This document shows, in pieces, positions 1 through 9,096 of a stretch of 64,000 nt of DNA. The stretch comes from Paraburkholderia sartisoli (GTDB taxonomy: Bacteria > Pseudomonadota > Gammaproteobacteria > Burkholderiales > Burkholderiaceae). The notes beneath the pieces are model-generated. The model saw nothing but the letters and a program-made list of their open reading frames with translations, searched no databases and had not been told where the DNA came from. The first letter of the stretch is position 1. Each line of letters opens with the position of its first letter. Location: contig NZ_FNRQ01000001.1 in NCBI RefSeq assembly GCF_900107685.1, positions 558,001 to 622,000 of the forward strand, given 5' to 3'. The position numbers and the translations under genes are program-made.

Positions 1-514
1 GGCGCTTGTGATGGCGCGCCTTGTGCCACGGATCGGGGAAGAAGATATGCACGCCGTCGAGGCTTTCCGGCGCGATCATCTGTTCGAGCACTTCCACGGC
101 ATCGTGCTGGATGATGCGGATATTCGTCAGCGACTGTTCACCGATCAGCTTCAGCAATGCACCGACGCCCGGCTCATGTACTTCGACGCCGAGGAAGTCG
201 TCGCCGGCGCGATGCGCGGCGATCTCCGCGGTCGTCGCGCCCATGCCGAATCCGATTTCCAGCACGCGCGGCGCCGCGCGACCGAACACGATGTTCCAGT
301 CGGGCTGTTCGCCGGAAAACGGCACGACGAAGCGCGGACCGAACTCATCCATCGCGCGACGCTGGCCCGTCGAAACGCGCCCCGCACGGGTGACGAAGCT
401 GCGGATGCGGCGCAGATGCAGCGCGTCGGGCGACGGTGCGTTGCCGGTTTCGCTGGAGAGATCGTCGGTGGCTTCTGAGGCGGACGGACGGGTTTCGTTC
501 GGGTCGTGGATCAT
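1..514 (-). CDS. trmB: tRNA (guanine-N7)-methyltransferase TrmB, 3' end outside window
   Basis: The minus-strand frame is open from an ATG at 512-514 to the left edge, so only the N-terminal ~171 residues are seen. TrmB uses S-adenosylmethionine to make m7G46 in the variable loop of tRNAs. A low-complexity N-terminal extension of about 40 residues is followed by the SAM-binding strand [16 protein letters not shown], an acidic residue after the next strand ([10 protein letters not shown]), and the family motif [14 protein letters not shown] just before the edge. Lengths and motifs match proteobacterial TrmB. The start is the first ATG in frame after the upstream tRNA-Gly terminator region. Identification is firm; the exact start is less certain because the N-terminus is poorly conserved. 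Confidence 0.93.
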   Translation of the reverse strand, partial: MIHDPNETRPSASEATDDLSSETGNAPSPDALHLRRIRSFVTRAGRVSTGQRRAMDEFGPRFVVPFSGEQPDWNIVFGRAAPRVLEIGFGMGATTAEIAAHRAGDDFLGVEVHEPGVGALLKLIGEQSLTNIRIIQHDAVEVLEQMIAPESLDGVHIFFPDPWHKARHHKR

Positions 515-625
515 CGTCGATGACTGCAAGGGTGAGGGCGCCGGCCGGGCGCGATGCCCGCGATGGCCACGCCGTGATACGTCAGCGGGAATGTTGACGG
601 CGGCGCGTTTGCCGCCGCCCTGACG

Positions 626-650
626 AAAAAGCCGCCTTCGATGAGGCGGC
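626..650 (-). terminator. Rho-independent terminator downstream of tRNA-Gly
   Basis: On the minus strand a 6-bp GC stem (GCCGCC/GGCGGC, 8-nt loop) is followed by a run of five T. It lies about 37 bases past the 3' end of the tRNA-Gly gene, so it probably ends that transcript before trmB. Confidence 0.8.
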
Positions 651-686
651 TCTCGTGCTGGATTTCCGCTGGAGATCAGCTGAATG

Positions 687-761
687 TGGAGCGGGCGATG
701 GGAATCGAACCCACGTCTTCAGCTTGGGAAGCTGAAGTAATAGCCATTATACGACGCCCGC
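687..761 (-). tRNA. tRNA-Gly (anticodon CCC)
   Basis: Read on the minus strand, the 7-bp acceptor stem GCGGGCG pairs with CGCCCGC. The anticodon arm is TCAGC-TTCCCAA-GCTGA, giving anticodon CCC, which reads GGG codons. The T arm contains GTTCGATTC, and a 3' CCA is encoded at 687-689. The gene is complete and stands alone. Confidence 0.96.
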
Positions 762-832
762 AGAGCGCGCCATTTTACGCGGATTCGCGTGGTTTGCGCA
801 AACGGCGCGCCGCAAGCGCGCCGTCTTCACAA

Positions 833-1396
833 TCAGATCCCAAACAGCGTCAGCGAAACAGCCGCACGCGTTACCACCATCAGCAACACCTGCACGATCA
901 CGAACAGCAGGATCGGCGAGAGGTCGATGCCGCCCATTTGCGGCACGAAGCGGCGCAGCGGATTCAGAAACGGCGCGGTCAGCTGATACAGGATCGGCAT
1001 GGCCGGCGAACGCGGATTGAGCCACGACAGCAACGCCATCAGGATCGTCAGCCAGATGATCAGGTTGAGCGCCCACTTGATCATCGTCAGCAGCGCGACG
1101 ATCAGGAGCGTCGGCATCAGGCCGACCGGGTCGACACCCGCGAGCCACACCATCGCGACAACATAGATCAGCGCCGCGATGAGCGCCGCGACGATGCTGG
1201 CCCAGTCGATGCTGCGCGTACTGGGAATGATCCGCCGCAACGGCAGCACGATCCAGTTCGTGACCTGCAACACGGCGTTCGACACCGGGTTGTACGGCGG
1301 CATGCGGACAACCTGCAGCCAGGCACGCAACAGCAGCGCCGCGCCGAACAGGGTGAAAACGGTATTGAGCAGAAAACGGGCGATATCGCCGACCAT
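833..1396 (-). CDS. YggT family integral membrane protein
   Basis: A 187-residue protein with two copies of the YggT unit, each made of two hydrophobic helices around a conserved segment (residues ~36-57 with NWIVLPLRRIIP, and ~130-155 with LTAPFLNPLRRFVPQMGGIDLSP). YggT proteins sit in the inner membrane and are often found near cell-division or proline-biosynthesis genes; their biochemical role is unsettled. The start at 1396 has an AAGGAC ribosome site upstream on the minus strand. It lies downstream of the DUF2520 dehydrogenase gene on the same strand, a common pairing of YggT with ProC-like proteins. Length is normal. Confidence 0.9.
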   Translation of the reverse strand: MVGDIARFLLNTVFTLFGAALLLRAWLQVVRMPPYNPVSNAVLQVTNWIVLPLRRIIPSTRSIDWASIVAALIAALIYVVAMVWLAGVDPVGLMPTLLIVALLTMIKWALNLIIWLTILMALLSWLNPRSPAMPILYQLTAPFLNPLRRFVPQMGGIDLSPILLFVIVQVLLMVVTRAAVSLTLFGI

Positions 1397-1542
1397 CTCG
1401 TGTCCTTTCCTTCTTTAGTTATTCGTAGCGGCCGCGCGTGGCGCGCCGGCTTCGTCAGGCAATTGCATTCAACCGGTGCGTGCAGAGGGGGCGCCCGGAC
1501 GCGCACCCCGATCCCGCTGCGTTCGCGCCGGTCGTCACATTA

Positions 1543-2493
1543 TCACGGCTTACGGGTCGCCTGCGATCCCTGGCCGGTCAGCCGGTCGAGCGAACGGGCA
1601 AGCGAGTCTTCCACGACGCTGTCGATGGCATCGATCGCAGTCGGTGGCACCGGCCGGCGGCGCGCCAGCGCGACCGCGCGGCGCGTCATCAGCGCGTAGA
1701 GCGCAGCGTGGTCGCCACCGAGCCCTTCGAGCAGCGCAAGCTGCTTTTCGACGACACCAGTATCACCACGTGAAACCGGTCCGGCCAGCGCACCCGGCAA
1801 GCCCTTGTCGCCGGCGGTCTGGATCGTGCCGGCGAGCATCGGCAGCACGGCACGCAACGCGTCGTCTTCGTCGAAACCGAGCGTGCGCCACAGTTCGACG
1901 CATTCCGCGAGGCCGCACAGCGCGAAGCTCGCCGCGTAGTGCGCGGCCGCGTGATACAGCATGCGGCCGCCAGCAGGAATCGAAAGCGGATGGCAACGCA
2001 GCGCGCCCGCCAGCGCGACGAGCGCGTCCTTCAGTGCGCCGTCGGCTTCGATCGAGATGGAGCATCCAGCGATGCGCTCGATATCGGCGAGATTTCCACC
2101 GAACAGGTACAGTGGATGAAAGCCGCCGATCGACGCGCCCTGGTCACGTGCCGGCGCCAGCAGGTCGACGGGCGAAGCGCCGCTGCAATGCACGAGCGCC
2201 CATGCACCGGCGCGATCCGGCGCGGCGGAGTCGAAGCGCACTGTGTGGGCTGTCGTACCGATACTGTCATCCGGGACGGCTAAAAAGACGATATCGGCTG
2301 CGTCGACAACCTGCTGCGGGTGGTCGTACGCGGCGCAATGCCCGATCTGACCTGCAAGCGCCTGCGCGGAATCCCGCGAGCGGCTTGCGATCGCGGTGAC
2401 CGGATAGCCGGCACGCGAGAAGCCGTGCGCGAGACAGTGCGCGAGTCGGCCCGCGCCGACGAAGCCCAGACGCGGCAAGGGAGAAAGGGACAT
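1543..2493 (-). CDS. Rossmann-like/DUF2520 NAD(P)-binding oxidoreductase
   Basis: A 316-residue protein starting MSLSPLPRLGFVGAGRLAHC. Residues ~8-16 form the dinucleotide-binding glycine loop GFVGAGRLA. The C-terminal half is helical and carries the DUF2520 pattern, with the motif HPLYLF in the middle and a later segment containing AAHYAASFA. The family resembles pyrroline-5-carboxylate reductase and 6-phosphogluconate dehydrogenase, but its substrate is not established. The ATG at 2493 was chosen over an in-frame ATG 75 bases upstream because a GGAG ribosome site precedes it and the Rossmann fold starts right after it. YggT follows downstream on the same strand. Confidence 0.85.
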   Translation of the reverse strand: MSLSPLPRLGFVGAGRLAHCLAHGFSRAGYPVTAIASRSRDSAQALAGQIGHCAAYDHPQQVVDAADIVFLAVPDDSIGTTAHTVRFDSAAPDRAGAWALVHCSGASPVDLLAPARDQGASIGGFHPLYLFGGNLADIERIAGCSISIEADGALKDALVALAGALRCHPLSIPAGGRMLYHAAAHYAASFALCGLAECVELWRTLGFDEDDALRAVLPMLAGTIQTAGDKGLPGALAGPVSRGDTGVVEKQLALLEGLGGDHAALYALMTRRAVALARRRPVPPTAIDAIDSVVEDSLARSLDRLTGQGSQATRKP

Positions 2494-2776
2494 GGTTTCC
2501 AGCTCCGGACAGAACAATGACGGAACGGCGAGTATCGCACCCATCACGACGCCGGTTGGCGTCGGCACCTTGCCAGCAAGGGACGTGAACCGGTTTCATG
2601 CACACCGGGCATTCTTCAGACCAGTATGTGGCGAATATGACAGACCGTCGTATGTATCTGACAGGGGATTGCCGCCGGGTCCGAAAACTGCTCACAATGA
2701 ATCCGCACATCAGATTTTCCGGCAGTTCCCGTTGTTGTTTCTTCTGTAGCGCAGCCAGATTTTCGGGAGGTACACG

Positions 2777-2938
2777 ATGAGCATTTTTTCTTACCGAAAG
2801 CACTTGCGGTTTCTCACCCACTCGCAGCGGCGCCGCTGGTGGGATCAAAAGAAGCGGCTGTCTCCACGCGTACAGATCAGCGGCGCTTATGTGCCACCCA
2901 GCGTCTCACGGGAATTTACGTATGTGAAGGTCGCCTGA
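2777..2938 (+). CDS. Small basic protein of 53 residues, unknown
   Basis: Too short for routine gene calling but well supported. A GGGAGG ribosome site at 2765-2770 precedes an ATG at 2777, and the frame runs to TGA at 2936-2938. A strong intrinsic terminator follows 22 bases later. The product is rich in Arg/Lys in its first half (RRRWWDQKKR) and has no membrane segment. I do not recognise the family. The ordered ribosome site, ORF and terminator argue for a real monocistronic gene. Conservation in related genomes is the main missing evidence. Confidence 0.6.
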   Translation: MSIFSYRKHLRFLTHSQRRRWWDQKKRLSPRVQISGAYVPPSVSREFTYVKVA

Positions 2939-2959
2939 CGGCACGCTGACCTCGACCCG

Positions 2960-2992
2960 GTGCCCGGCGTTTCTGCCGGGCACTTTGCGTTT
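2960..2992 (+). terminator. Intrinsic terminator after the 53-residue ORF
   Basis: A perfect 9-bp stem (GTGCCCGGC/GCCGGGCAC) with a 6-base loop is followed by TTTGCGTTT. It ends the small-protein transcript. Confidence 0.75.
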
Positions 2993-3100
2993 ACGGTGAC
3001 CGCGCGGTCACCACGCGACCACGCGAGAACACAATTCGATGCGCGAAGACAACGGAATCGCATGACGGCTGCAGCGAATTTGTAATTAAACATTACCGAT

Positions 3101-3140
3101 GTGACCGGTAAGCCTGTAACGCGACCGGTAAAAATGTCAC
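3101..3140. repeat. Two 20-base direct repeats, possible regulator site
   Basis: Two adjacent 20-base units share the core GACCGGTAA followed by a TGT(A/C)AC-type end. The spacing of two helical turns is typical of direct-repeat binding sites for dimeric regulators. The repeats lie ~220 bases upstream of the secreted-protein gene at 3359. The rest of the 2993-3358 gap shows only AT-rich patches and no convincing gene. Confidence 0.4.
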
Positions 3141-3358
3141 CGCGTGTGATCGACGCGCCGCAAACCCTTGATTTTCGAAAGGGAAGCAGCTACATGAATG
3201 ACGTGAGGCACGCAGGCGCCCTGCGCGTTTGCATTCGTCATTGCAATTTGCAACAAATGCCCCCGACGCTGCGAAGCCTTTTTCGATACATTGGATCATA
3301 AGGGCTGAGCCCGTCATGCGACCACGTCATAGGGGCGGGGCCGCCAGGAGAAATCGAA

Positions 3359-3640
3359 GTGAAAAAGATCGTCCCGTTTATCGTTGCCGCCGCGCTTGGC
3401 GCGGGGTTTGCCACTGCTGCTGAAGCACACGTGTCGATCGGTGTCGGTATCGGCATTCCTGCCTATCCGGTCTACGCCGCGCCGCCCGTGTACTACGCGC
3501 CGCCGCCGCCCGTGTACTATGCGCCGCCGCCCGTGGTCTACGCACCGCCGCCGGTTGTCGTCGGTGGATACTATGGATACGGTCGGCCTTACTATCGTCA
3601 CGGCTATTACCGCCATGGCTACTACGGCCCGCGTTACTGA
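3359..3640 (+). CDS. Secreted proline/tyrosine-rich repeat protein
   Basis: A 93-residue protein starting at GTG 3359, with an AGGAG ribosome site at 3346-3350. The N-terminus is a signal peptide (KK charge, hydrophobic core, likely cleavage after AEA). The mature part has tandem PPVYYAPPP-like units (residues ~40-68), then a Gly/Tyr/His-Arg tail with repeated YYRHGYYRHG. Similar low-complexity exported proteins are common in Burkholderiaceae and are annotated as hypothetical or PXPV-repeat proteins. It is probably periplasmic or envelope-associated. No enzymatic motif is visible. Confidence 0.75.
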   Translation: MKKIVPFIVAAALGAGFATAAEAHVSIGVGIGIPAYPVYAAPPVYYAPPPPVYYAPPPVVYAPPPVVVGGYYGYGRPYYRHGYYRHGYYGPRY

Positions 3641-3823
3641 TTTCGCAAAAGCGTCGCGCCACGCGACGAGGTGAGCGCGGCTTTCGCATAAGAGGTTTCG
3701 TGAACGGCGCAACGCCGGCTTGAACGCCGCGTTGCGCCGTTTTCATATGGGCCTCGGCCGATCGGCATGGCGACGCGCGCTTCGCGTTCCAAAACACGAT
3801 CGAAGCTGGGACAATGAGCGTCC

Positions 3824-4822
3824 GTGCAACCAACCACGCCCCGCGTCCTTCCGCCGATGCAAGCGCTTCCTGTTCCAACCTATGATGATGTTGTCGACGC
3901 CGCCGCGCGTATCGAAGGCATCGCGCACCGCACGCCTGTTCTCACGTCGACCACCGCGAACGAGCGCACAGGCGCGTCGATCTTCTTCAAATGCGAAAAC
4001 CTGCAGCGCATGGGCGCGTTCAAGTTTCGCGGTGCGTACAACGCGATCTCGCACTTCGATGCCGAACAGCGCAAGGCGGGTGTCCTGACGTTTTCGTCGG
4101 GCAATCACGCACAGGCGATCGCGTTGTCCGCGCGTCTGGCTGGCATTCACGCGACGATCATCATGCCGCACGACGCGCCCGCCGCGAAGGTTGCGGCAAC
4201 CAAAGGGTATGGCGGCGAAGTGATCGTCTACGACCGGTACAAGGAAGACCGTGAAGCGATCGGCCGCCGGCTCGCCGAAGAGCGCGGCATGACGTTGATT
4301 CCGCCGTACGATCATCCGCACGTGATGGCCGGGCAGGGCACGGCCGTCAAGGAACTGATCGAGGAAACCGGCCCGCTCGACATGCTGTTCGTGTGTCTGG
4401 GCGGCGGTGGTCTGCTGTCGGGCAGCGCGCTTTCCGCTGCGGCATTGAGCCCGCAATGCCAGATCATCGGCGTCGAGCCGGAGGCGGGCAACGATGGCCA
4501 GCAATCGCTCGCACGGGGCGAACGCGTGCGCATCGATGTGCCGAAGACGATTGCCGATGGCGCCGCCACGCAGCAACTCGGCGTCTATACGTTCGACGTG
4601 ATCCAGCGCCTCGTGCAACAGATCGTGACGGTCAGCGACGCGCAGCTCGTCGACGCGATGCGCTTTTTCGCGCAGCGGATGAAGATCGTGGTCGAACCGA
4701 CCGGGTGTCTTGCAGCGGCGGCGGTACTCAATGGCCTCGTGCCCGTGAAGGGCAGGCGCATTGGCGTCGTGATCAGCGGCGGTAACGTCGATCTCGAACG
4801 GCTCGGCCAGTTTCTCGGTTAA
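3824..4822 (+). CDS. PLP-dependent threonine/serine dehydratase-like ammonia-lyase
   Basis: A 332-residue fold-type II PLP enzyme. The Schiff-base lysine is in FKFRGAYNA (about residue 67), SSGNHAQA is the substrate carboxylate loop, and GGGGLLSG (~190) binds the cofactor phosphate. It lacks the C-terminal ACT regulatory domains of biosynthetic IlvA. At this length it matches catabolic threonine dehydratase, serine racemase or threo-3-hydroxyaspartate ammonia-lyase; the sequence does not decide between these. The first in-frame start is GTG 3824. An ATG at 3857 is equally possible because no strong ribosome site marks either. A shared terminator separates it from the convergent LysE-type exporter, a suggestive pairing for amino-acid catabolism and export. 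Confidence 0.85.
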   Translation: MQPTTPRVLPPMQALPVPTYDDVVDAAARIEGIAHRTPVLTSTTANERTGASIFFKCENLQRMGAFKFRGAYNAISHFDAEQRKAGVLTFSSGNHAQAIALSARLAGIHATIIMPHDAPAAKVAATKGYGGEVIVYDRYKEDREAIGRRLAEERGMTLIPPYDHPHVMAGQGTAVKELIEETGPLDMLFVCLGGGGLLSGSALSAAALSPQCQIIGVEPEAGNDGQQSLARGERVRIDVPKTIADGAATQQLGVYTFDVIQRLVQQIVTVSDAQLVDAMRFFAQRMKIVVEPTGCLAAAAVLNGLVPVKGRRIGVVISGGNVDLERLGQFLG

Positions 4823-4832
4823 CCCGTTCCGG

Positions 4833-4857
4833 AAAGGCGAGTCCACACCTCGCCTTT
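4833..4857. terminator. Bidirectional terminator between convergent genes
   Basis: The stem AAAGGCGAG/CTCGCCTTT has a 7-base loop and a T run on both strands. It serves the ammonia-lyase gene (+) and the LysE gene (-). Confidence 0.8.
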
Positions 4858-4864
4858 TTCGTCG

Positions 4865-5545
4865 CTAACCGGCCACCATGCTGCTGGTGTGTACGATCAG
4901 ATCGCGATATCCGTTCGCGATCACGCTATATGAGAAGTACGCGAAGAGCAGCGCCGACAGCACATGACACGCGCGCAGCAAACCGGTGCCCGCGCGTTTG
5001 CGTCCGTGGCTCGCGAGCCCGCAGATAAACACGTTCCAGCACAGCCCGCCGAGCAAAAAGCCGCCGAGAAAAACCGGCGCCGTGGTCACGGTCGTCGCGC
5101 CAGCCCTGGCGATCAGCGCACCGCCCACCGCCGCGAACCACAGGATCGCCGATGGCGACGAGACGGCGAGCAACATGCCGCGCATGAACCCGCGCCATGC
5201 GCTCTGATGCGGTGCGTTCGCATTGGCCTCGCCTTCGACAGGCGGCGCTGAAGCAGGGAAGAGCGCTTCGCGCGCCATCTTCCACGTGAGAAACAGCAGG
5301 ATGGCCGCGCCGCCGATCCACACGATCCATCGCACCGGTTCGAACTGAAGCAGCGCCGCCATGCCGGCGAGTGCGAGCGCCGCATAGATCAGATCGCCGA
5401 AACACGAGCCGAGCCCGAGCCAGAAGCCGGGTTTGAATCCGTGCGACAACGTCAGCGAAATAATCGCTACGTTGACGAGACCGATATCGAGGCACAGCGA
5501 AAGAGACAGAAAAAAACCATCCGACAACATTGATAACGCGTGCAT
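4865..5545 (-). CDS. LysE/RhtB family amino-acid exporter
   Basis: A 226-residue inner-membrane protein with about six hydrophobic segments. The family signature is the segment after the first helix with SHGFKPGFWLGLGSCFGDLIYAALALAG, followed by WIGGAAILLFLTWKMAREAL. LysE/RhtB proteins export amino acids such as lysine, threonine or homoserine lactone by proton antiport; the substrate cannot be read here. The start at 5545 lies close to a purine-rich stretch, and an in-frame ATG 15 bases downstream is an alternative. It converges with the ammonia-lyase gene across a shared terminator. Confidence 0.87.
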   Translation of the reverse strand: MHALSMLSDGFFLSLSLCLDIGLVNVAIISLTLSHGFKPGFWLGLGSCFGDLIYAALALAGMAALLQFEPVRWIVWIGGAAILLFLTWKMAREALFPASAPPVEGEANANAPHQSAWRGFMRGMLLAVSSPSAILWFAAVGGALIARAGATTVTTAPVFLGGFLLGGLCWNVFICGLASHGRKRAGTGLLRACHVLSALLFAYFSYSVIANGYRDLIVHTSSMVAG

Positions 5546-5646
5546 CCCTGCCTGTTCCCCGTATTGTTCTGCGTGTTTCCGCTATCGTCGCGACGTATCG
5601 TGTCCACCGTTCGGGATCGCTTCCAGTCTGTCGTGCCGCATCGGTT

Positions 5647-7215
5647 TTAGAGGCCGAGTTCCTGCCACATCGCATCGATGCGCTTTTTGACCGCGTCGTC
5701 CATTTCGATGGGCCGGCCCCATTCACGGTTGGTTTCGCCTGGCCACTTGCTGGTCGCGTCGAGCCCCATCTTCGAACCGAGCCCCGCCACCGGCGACGCG
5801 AAATCCAGATAGTCGATCGGCGTGCGATCGACGAGTACCGTGTCGCGCGAAGGGTCGATGCGCGTCGTGATCGCCCAGATCACCTCTTTCCAGTCGCGAA
5901 TGTTCACGTCTTCATCGACCACGACGATGAACTTCGTATACATGAATTGTCGCAGGAAGCTCCACACGCCGAACATCACCCGTTTGGCGTGTCCCGGGTA
6001 GCTCTTCTTCATCTGGACGATTGCCATCCGGTAGCTGCATCCCTCGGGCGGCAGATAGAAGTCGGTGATCTCGGTGAACTGCTTCTGCAGGAGCGGCACG
6101 AACACTTCGTTGAGCGCGACGCCGAGCACGGCCGGTTCGTCGGGTGGCTTGCCGGTATAGGTCGAATGGTAGATGGCGTCGCGACGCATCGTGATGCGCT
6201 CGACGGTGAACACCGGGAACCACTCCTGTTCGTTGTAGTAACCGGTGTGGTCGCCGTACGGACCTTCGAGCGCGTGCTCGTAAGCGGCCGAAGCGCCCTT
6301 CGACGGACGCGGCGGCGCGCCGGCCGGCGCCGCTTCGGGCGTGCCGGCTTGCGGGTAGATAAAGCCTTCGAGCACGATCTCGGCGCGCGCCGGCACCTGC
6401 AACGTATCGACGCCCGGCGTGATGCACTTCGCGAGTTCCGTGCGCCCGCCACGCAGCAATCCGGCGAACTGGTATTCAGAGAGCGTGTCCGGCACCGGCG
6501 TCACCGCGCCGAGAATCGTGGCCGGATCGGCGCCGAGCACGACCGCGACCGGATACGGCTTGCCCGGGTTCCGCAGCGCGAACTCGCGGAAATCGAGCGC
6601 GCCGCCCCGATGCGCGAGCCAGCGCATGATCAGCCTGTTGCGGCCGATGAGCTGCTGGCGGTAAATGCCAAGGTTCTGCCGCGTCTTGTTCGGACCGCGC
6701 GTGACGGTCAGCCCCCAGGTGATGAGCGGGCCCGCGTCGCCGGGCCAGCAGGTCTGGATCGGCAGCTTCGCGAGATCGACGTCGTCGCCTTCCCATACGA
6801 TTTCCTGACAGGGCGGCGAACTGACGGTCTTCGGCGCCATGTCCCAGACGGCCTTGGCCAGCGAGAGCAGTTTGCCGGCGTCTTTCAGCCCCCTGGGCGG
6901 CTCCGGTTCCTTGAGGGCGGACAGAAGGCGCCCGACGTCGCGCAATGACTCCAGCGCGGCGCTATCGCCGTTTTCCGCGCCGGTGTCGATGCCCATGCCA
7001 AGCGCCACGCGCCGCGGTGTGCCGAACAGGTTGCCGAGAACCGGGAACGCGTGCTGCCGGGTGCTTTCAAACAGCAACGCGGGACCGCCGGCGCGCAGCA
7101 CACGATCGCAGATTTCCGTCATTTCGAGAACGGGCGAGACGTGTTGCGGAACGCGGCGAAGCTCGCCCAGCGTTTCGAGGCGACCGACGAAGTCGCGCAG
7201 GTCTTTGTATTTCAT
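5647..7215 (-). CDS. ubiD: 4-hydroxy-3-polyprenylbenzoate decarboxylase UbiD
   Basis: A 522-residue UbiD-family decarboxylase that removes the carboxyl group of 4-hydroxy-3-polyprenylbenzoate in ubiquinone synthesis, using prenylated FMN supplied by UbiX. It starts [20 protein letters not shown], the usual UbiD N-terminus, with AGGA upstream; an in-frame ATG 111 bases earlier is rejected. Recognisable segments include [16 protein letters not shown] and [18 protein letters not shown] in the middle. A proline/alanine-rich insertion at about residues 285-305 is typical of Burkholderia UbiD. The gene is transcribed away from the lytic transglycosylase gene. Length matches bacterial UbiD. Confidence 0.95.
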   Translation of the reverse strand: MKYKDLRDFVGRLETLGELRRVPQHVSPVLEMTEICDRVLRAGGPALLFESTRQHAFPVLGNLFGTPRRVALGMGIDTGAENGDSAALESLRDVGRLLSALKEPEPPRGLKDAGKLLSLAKAVWDMAPKTVSSPPCQEIVWEGDDVDLAKLPIQTCWPGDAGPLITWGLTVTRGPNKTRQNLGIYRQQLIGRNRLIMRWLAHRGGALDFREFALRNPGKPYPVAVVLGADPATILGAVTPVPDTLSEYQFAGLLRGGRTELAKCITPGVDTLQVPARAEIVLEGFIYPQAGTPEAAPAGAPPRPSKGASAAYEHALEGPYGDHTGYYNEQEWFPVFTVERITMRRDAIYHSTYTGKPPDEPAVLGVALNEVFVPLLQKQFTEITDFYLPPEGCSYRMAIVQMKKSYPGHAKRVMFGVWSFLRQFMYTKFIVVVDEDVNIRDWKEVIWAITTRIDPSRDTVLVDRTPIDYLDFASPVAGLGSKMGLDATSKWPGETNREWGRPIEMDDAVKKRIDAMWQELGL

Positions 7216-7423
7216 CGGGTCCTGATCAGGAGGCGGCGCGCCGCAAGGTGAGGGCGCGGCAGGCAATCGCCGCGCGAAATCGATTGTCGATTTTACCTGC
7301 GTTGGCTGGCGCACGTTGAGGGGCAAATTTGTGACCGGCCGGAAACGCGCGCACCGTGCGGTTTAGAGGCCGCTGAACACTGTTCATTATTACAATTAGT
7401 TATATATTTGACTATTCATAGTG

Positions 7424-7451
7424 TTGACGATCTATAAAACCCTGCTAGAAT
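7424..7451 (+). promoter_or_regulatory. Sigma-70 type promoter for the lytic transglycosylase
   Basis: TTGACG at 7424-7429 and TAGAAT at 7446-7451 are separated by 16 bases, in a markedly AT-rich block (7380-7450). Transcription would begin near 7458, giving an unusually long leader of about 330 bases before the gene at 7789. Confidence 0.65.
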
Positions 7452-7615
7452 CCGTCCACATTGGTTGCAGGGTTTGTACGTTTTAACCACTACCCCCGGT
7501 CTTCTGACGCAACGCGTCGCCGTTTGCCGATCCCTGCTCGGTACTTCACGGTCTTGTCTGTTTTCCTCGCCGGCGCCTTTATCGCGCTGGTTTTTTCGTG
7601 TGGGAGCCTCCGCCC

Positions 7616-7635
7616 GCATGCTGCAAACAGCATGC
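7616..7635 (+). other. Stem-loop in the long 5' leader
   Basis: A perfect 8-bp stem GCATGCTG/CAGCATGC with loop CAAA lies in the leader between the promoter and the gene at 7789. There is no T run, so it is not an obvious terminator. No known riboswitch motif was recognised in 7458-7788. Confidence 0.4.
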
Positions 7636-7788
7636 CGCCGGAACTTTAGATGGGCTCCCCGAACGGTGTATGCCGTTTTCCCGACGCCGCTGCCGCCCCG
7701 ACCAGAGCGCGCGACGTCTTGATTCTGCGAATGGCTGTACGTCGGCTTGCCGACGCGTTCGCCGCTTCATGCAAATTGGGAGATCTGA

Positions 7789-8964
7789 ATGAACGCCTGG
7801 TTATCGTGGCGTCCCGACGAGCGTCTCGCGCAGGTTATGCGCGGTGCATTGCGACGTGGGACGCGTATGAGTCATCACCTGTTCAGCATTGTCGGTGGTT
7901 TTGCCGTCGTGCTGGCACTTGCCCTGTGGCTGATGCCCACCTGGCGCGGCACTCTCGCCGCAAAGCTGATGCCGGTCATCTCCGCCGCAGTGAAGGCGGG
8001 CCCGGCCCGTCTGCTGCAAGGCAACCCGTTGCCGTCGTTTGGGCCTGCAACCGGCCAGTCTGACGACTCCTTGTCTTCAAATCAGGCCGTGAGCGTCGAC
8101 ACCGGCAGCAATGGTACGACCGCCAACACCAGCTATGACGGCGCCTTCGATGGCAGCGGCACGGCTGGCCTCAGCGCGGTGGCGCTGAACGGCCTCGATC
8201 CGCGCACGTTGCCGACAGTCGGCTCGCTCGCCCGCATGATTCCGGCGCAGCGTGTCTCCGCCGACGCACGCGACGATCGCGTGCTGGTCTCGACCCGCGA
8301 GCAGGATCTCGTCGCGTCGTATCTGTCGCGCCGTTACCGCGTCGCTCAGGAGCCCGTCAGCGAGCTCGTGAAGGCCGCGTTCGACACCGGCCGCGAAGTC
8401 GGTCTCGATCCGCTGTTGCTGCTGGCCGTCATGGCCATCGAGTCCGGGTTCAATCCGTATGCGGAAAGCGGCGTCGGCGCGCAAGGTTTGATGCAGGTCA
8501 TGTCGAAGGTCCACTCCGACAAGTTCGAGTACTTCGGTGGCCAGAGCGCCGCGCTTGAGCCGTTGACCAACATCAAGGTCGGCGCACTCGTGCTGAAGGA
8601 TTGCGTGGCGCGCGGCGGGTCGCTGCCGGGCGGACTGCGTCTGTATGTCGGCTCGACGTCGCAGGACGACGGCGGCTATGGCGCGAAGGTAATGGCCGAG
8701 CGTGCCCGCCTGCGTGACGTGGCGCGTGGCCGCAAGGTGCCGGTCAACGCACCGCAGGCACCGACCACGACCACCGCATCGACGACGCTGGCTCCGTCCG
8801 CGACGACGGCTTCGACGAAGCGCGTGCAGGTAACGCTCGACAGCGCGCATCCGCTGACGACGGCGAGAGCCGCGACACCCGCGTCGCATGACAAGGCGCC
8901 GGCACAGGATGACGCGAGCTCCAGCACGACGAAGCATGTTGCTGCGTCGGAACTGGGTGCCTGA
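7789..8964 (+). CDS. Lytic transglycosylase, SLT-domain, membrane anchored
   Basis: A 391-residue protein starting MNAWLSWRP after a GGGAG ribosome site. An N-terminal membrane anchor (~residues 33-55) is followed by a Ser/Thr/Gly-rich linker, then an SLT family-1 domain (~195-310). The catalytic glutamate is in MAIESGFNPYAES, followed by GAQGLMQVM. Such enzymes cleave the MurNAc-GlcNAc bond of peptidoglycan to give 1,6-anhydroMurNAc. The tail (~325-391) is a Thr/Ala/Ser-rich low-complexity stretch of unknown role. The usual KVGALVLKD and later helix are present, so the fold looks complete. Confidence 0.9.
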   Translation: MNAWLSWRPDERLAQVMRGALRRGTRMSHHLFSIVGGFAVVLALALWLMPTWRGTLAAKLMPVISAAVKAGPARLLQGNPLPSFGPATGQSDDSLSSNQAVSVDTGSNGTTANTSYDGAFDGSGTAGLSAVALNGLDPRTLPTVGSLARMIPAQRVSADARDDRVLVSTREQDLVASYLSRRYRVAQEPVSELVKAAFDTGREVGLDPLLLLAVMAIESGFNPYAESGVGAQGLMQVMSKVHSDKFEYFGGQSAALEPLTNIKVGALVLKDCVARGGSLPGGLRLYVGSTSQDDGGYGAKVMAERARLRDVARGRKVPVNAPQAPTTTTASTTLAPSATTASTKRVQVTLDSAHPLTTARAATPASHDKAPAQDDASSSTTKHVAASELGA

Positions 8965-9016
8965 TACGGCGCTTGATATGTATTAGCTCCGCGAGCGCGG
9001 GCTGGGTAACGAGCAA

Positions 9017-9046
9017 GAAAAAGGGCACCTCCAGGTGCCCTTTTTC
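9017..9046. terminator. Bidirectional terminator
   Basis: A perfect stem AAAAAGGGCACCT/AGGTGCCCTTTTT with a very short loop serves both the transglycosylase gene (+) and the convergent aminotransferase gene (-). Confidence 0.85.
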
Positions 9047-9096
9047 GTTGCTGCGCGCTTTCCGAAGGAGCCCGTGCGGTCAGCCAGGCGTCGGGA

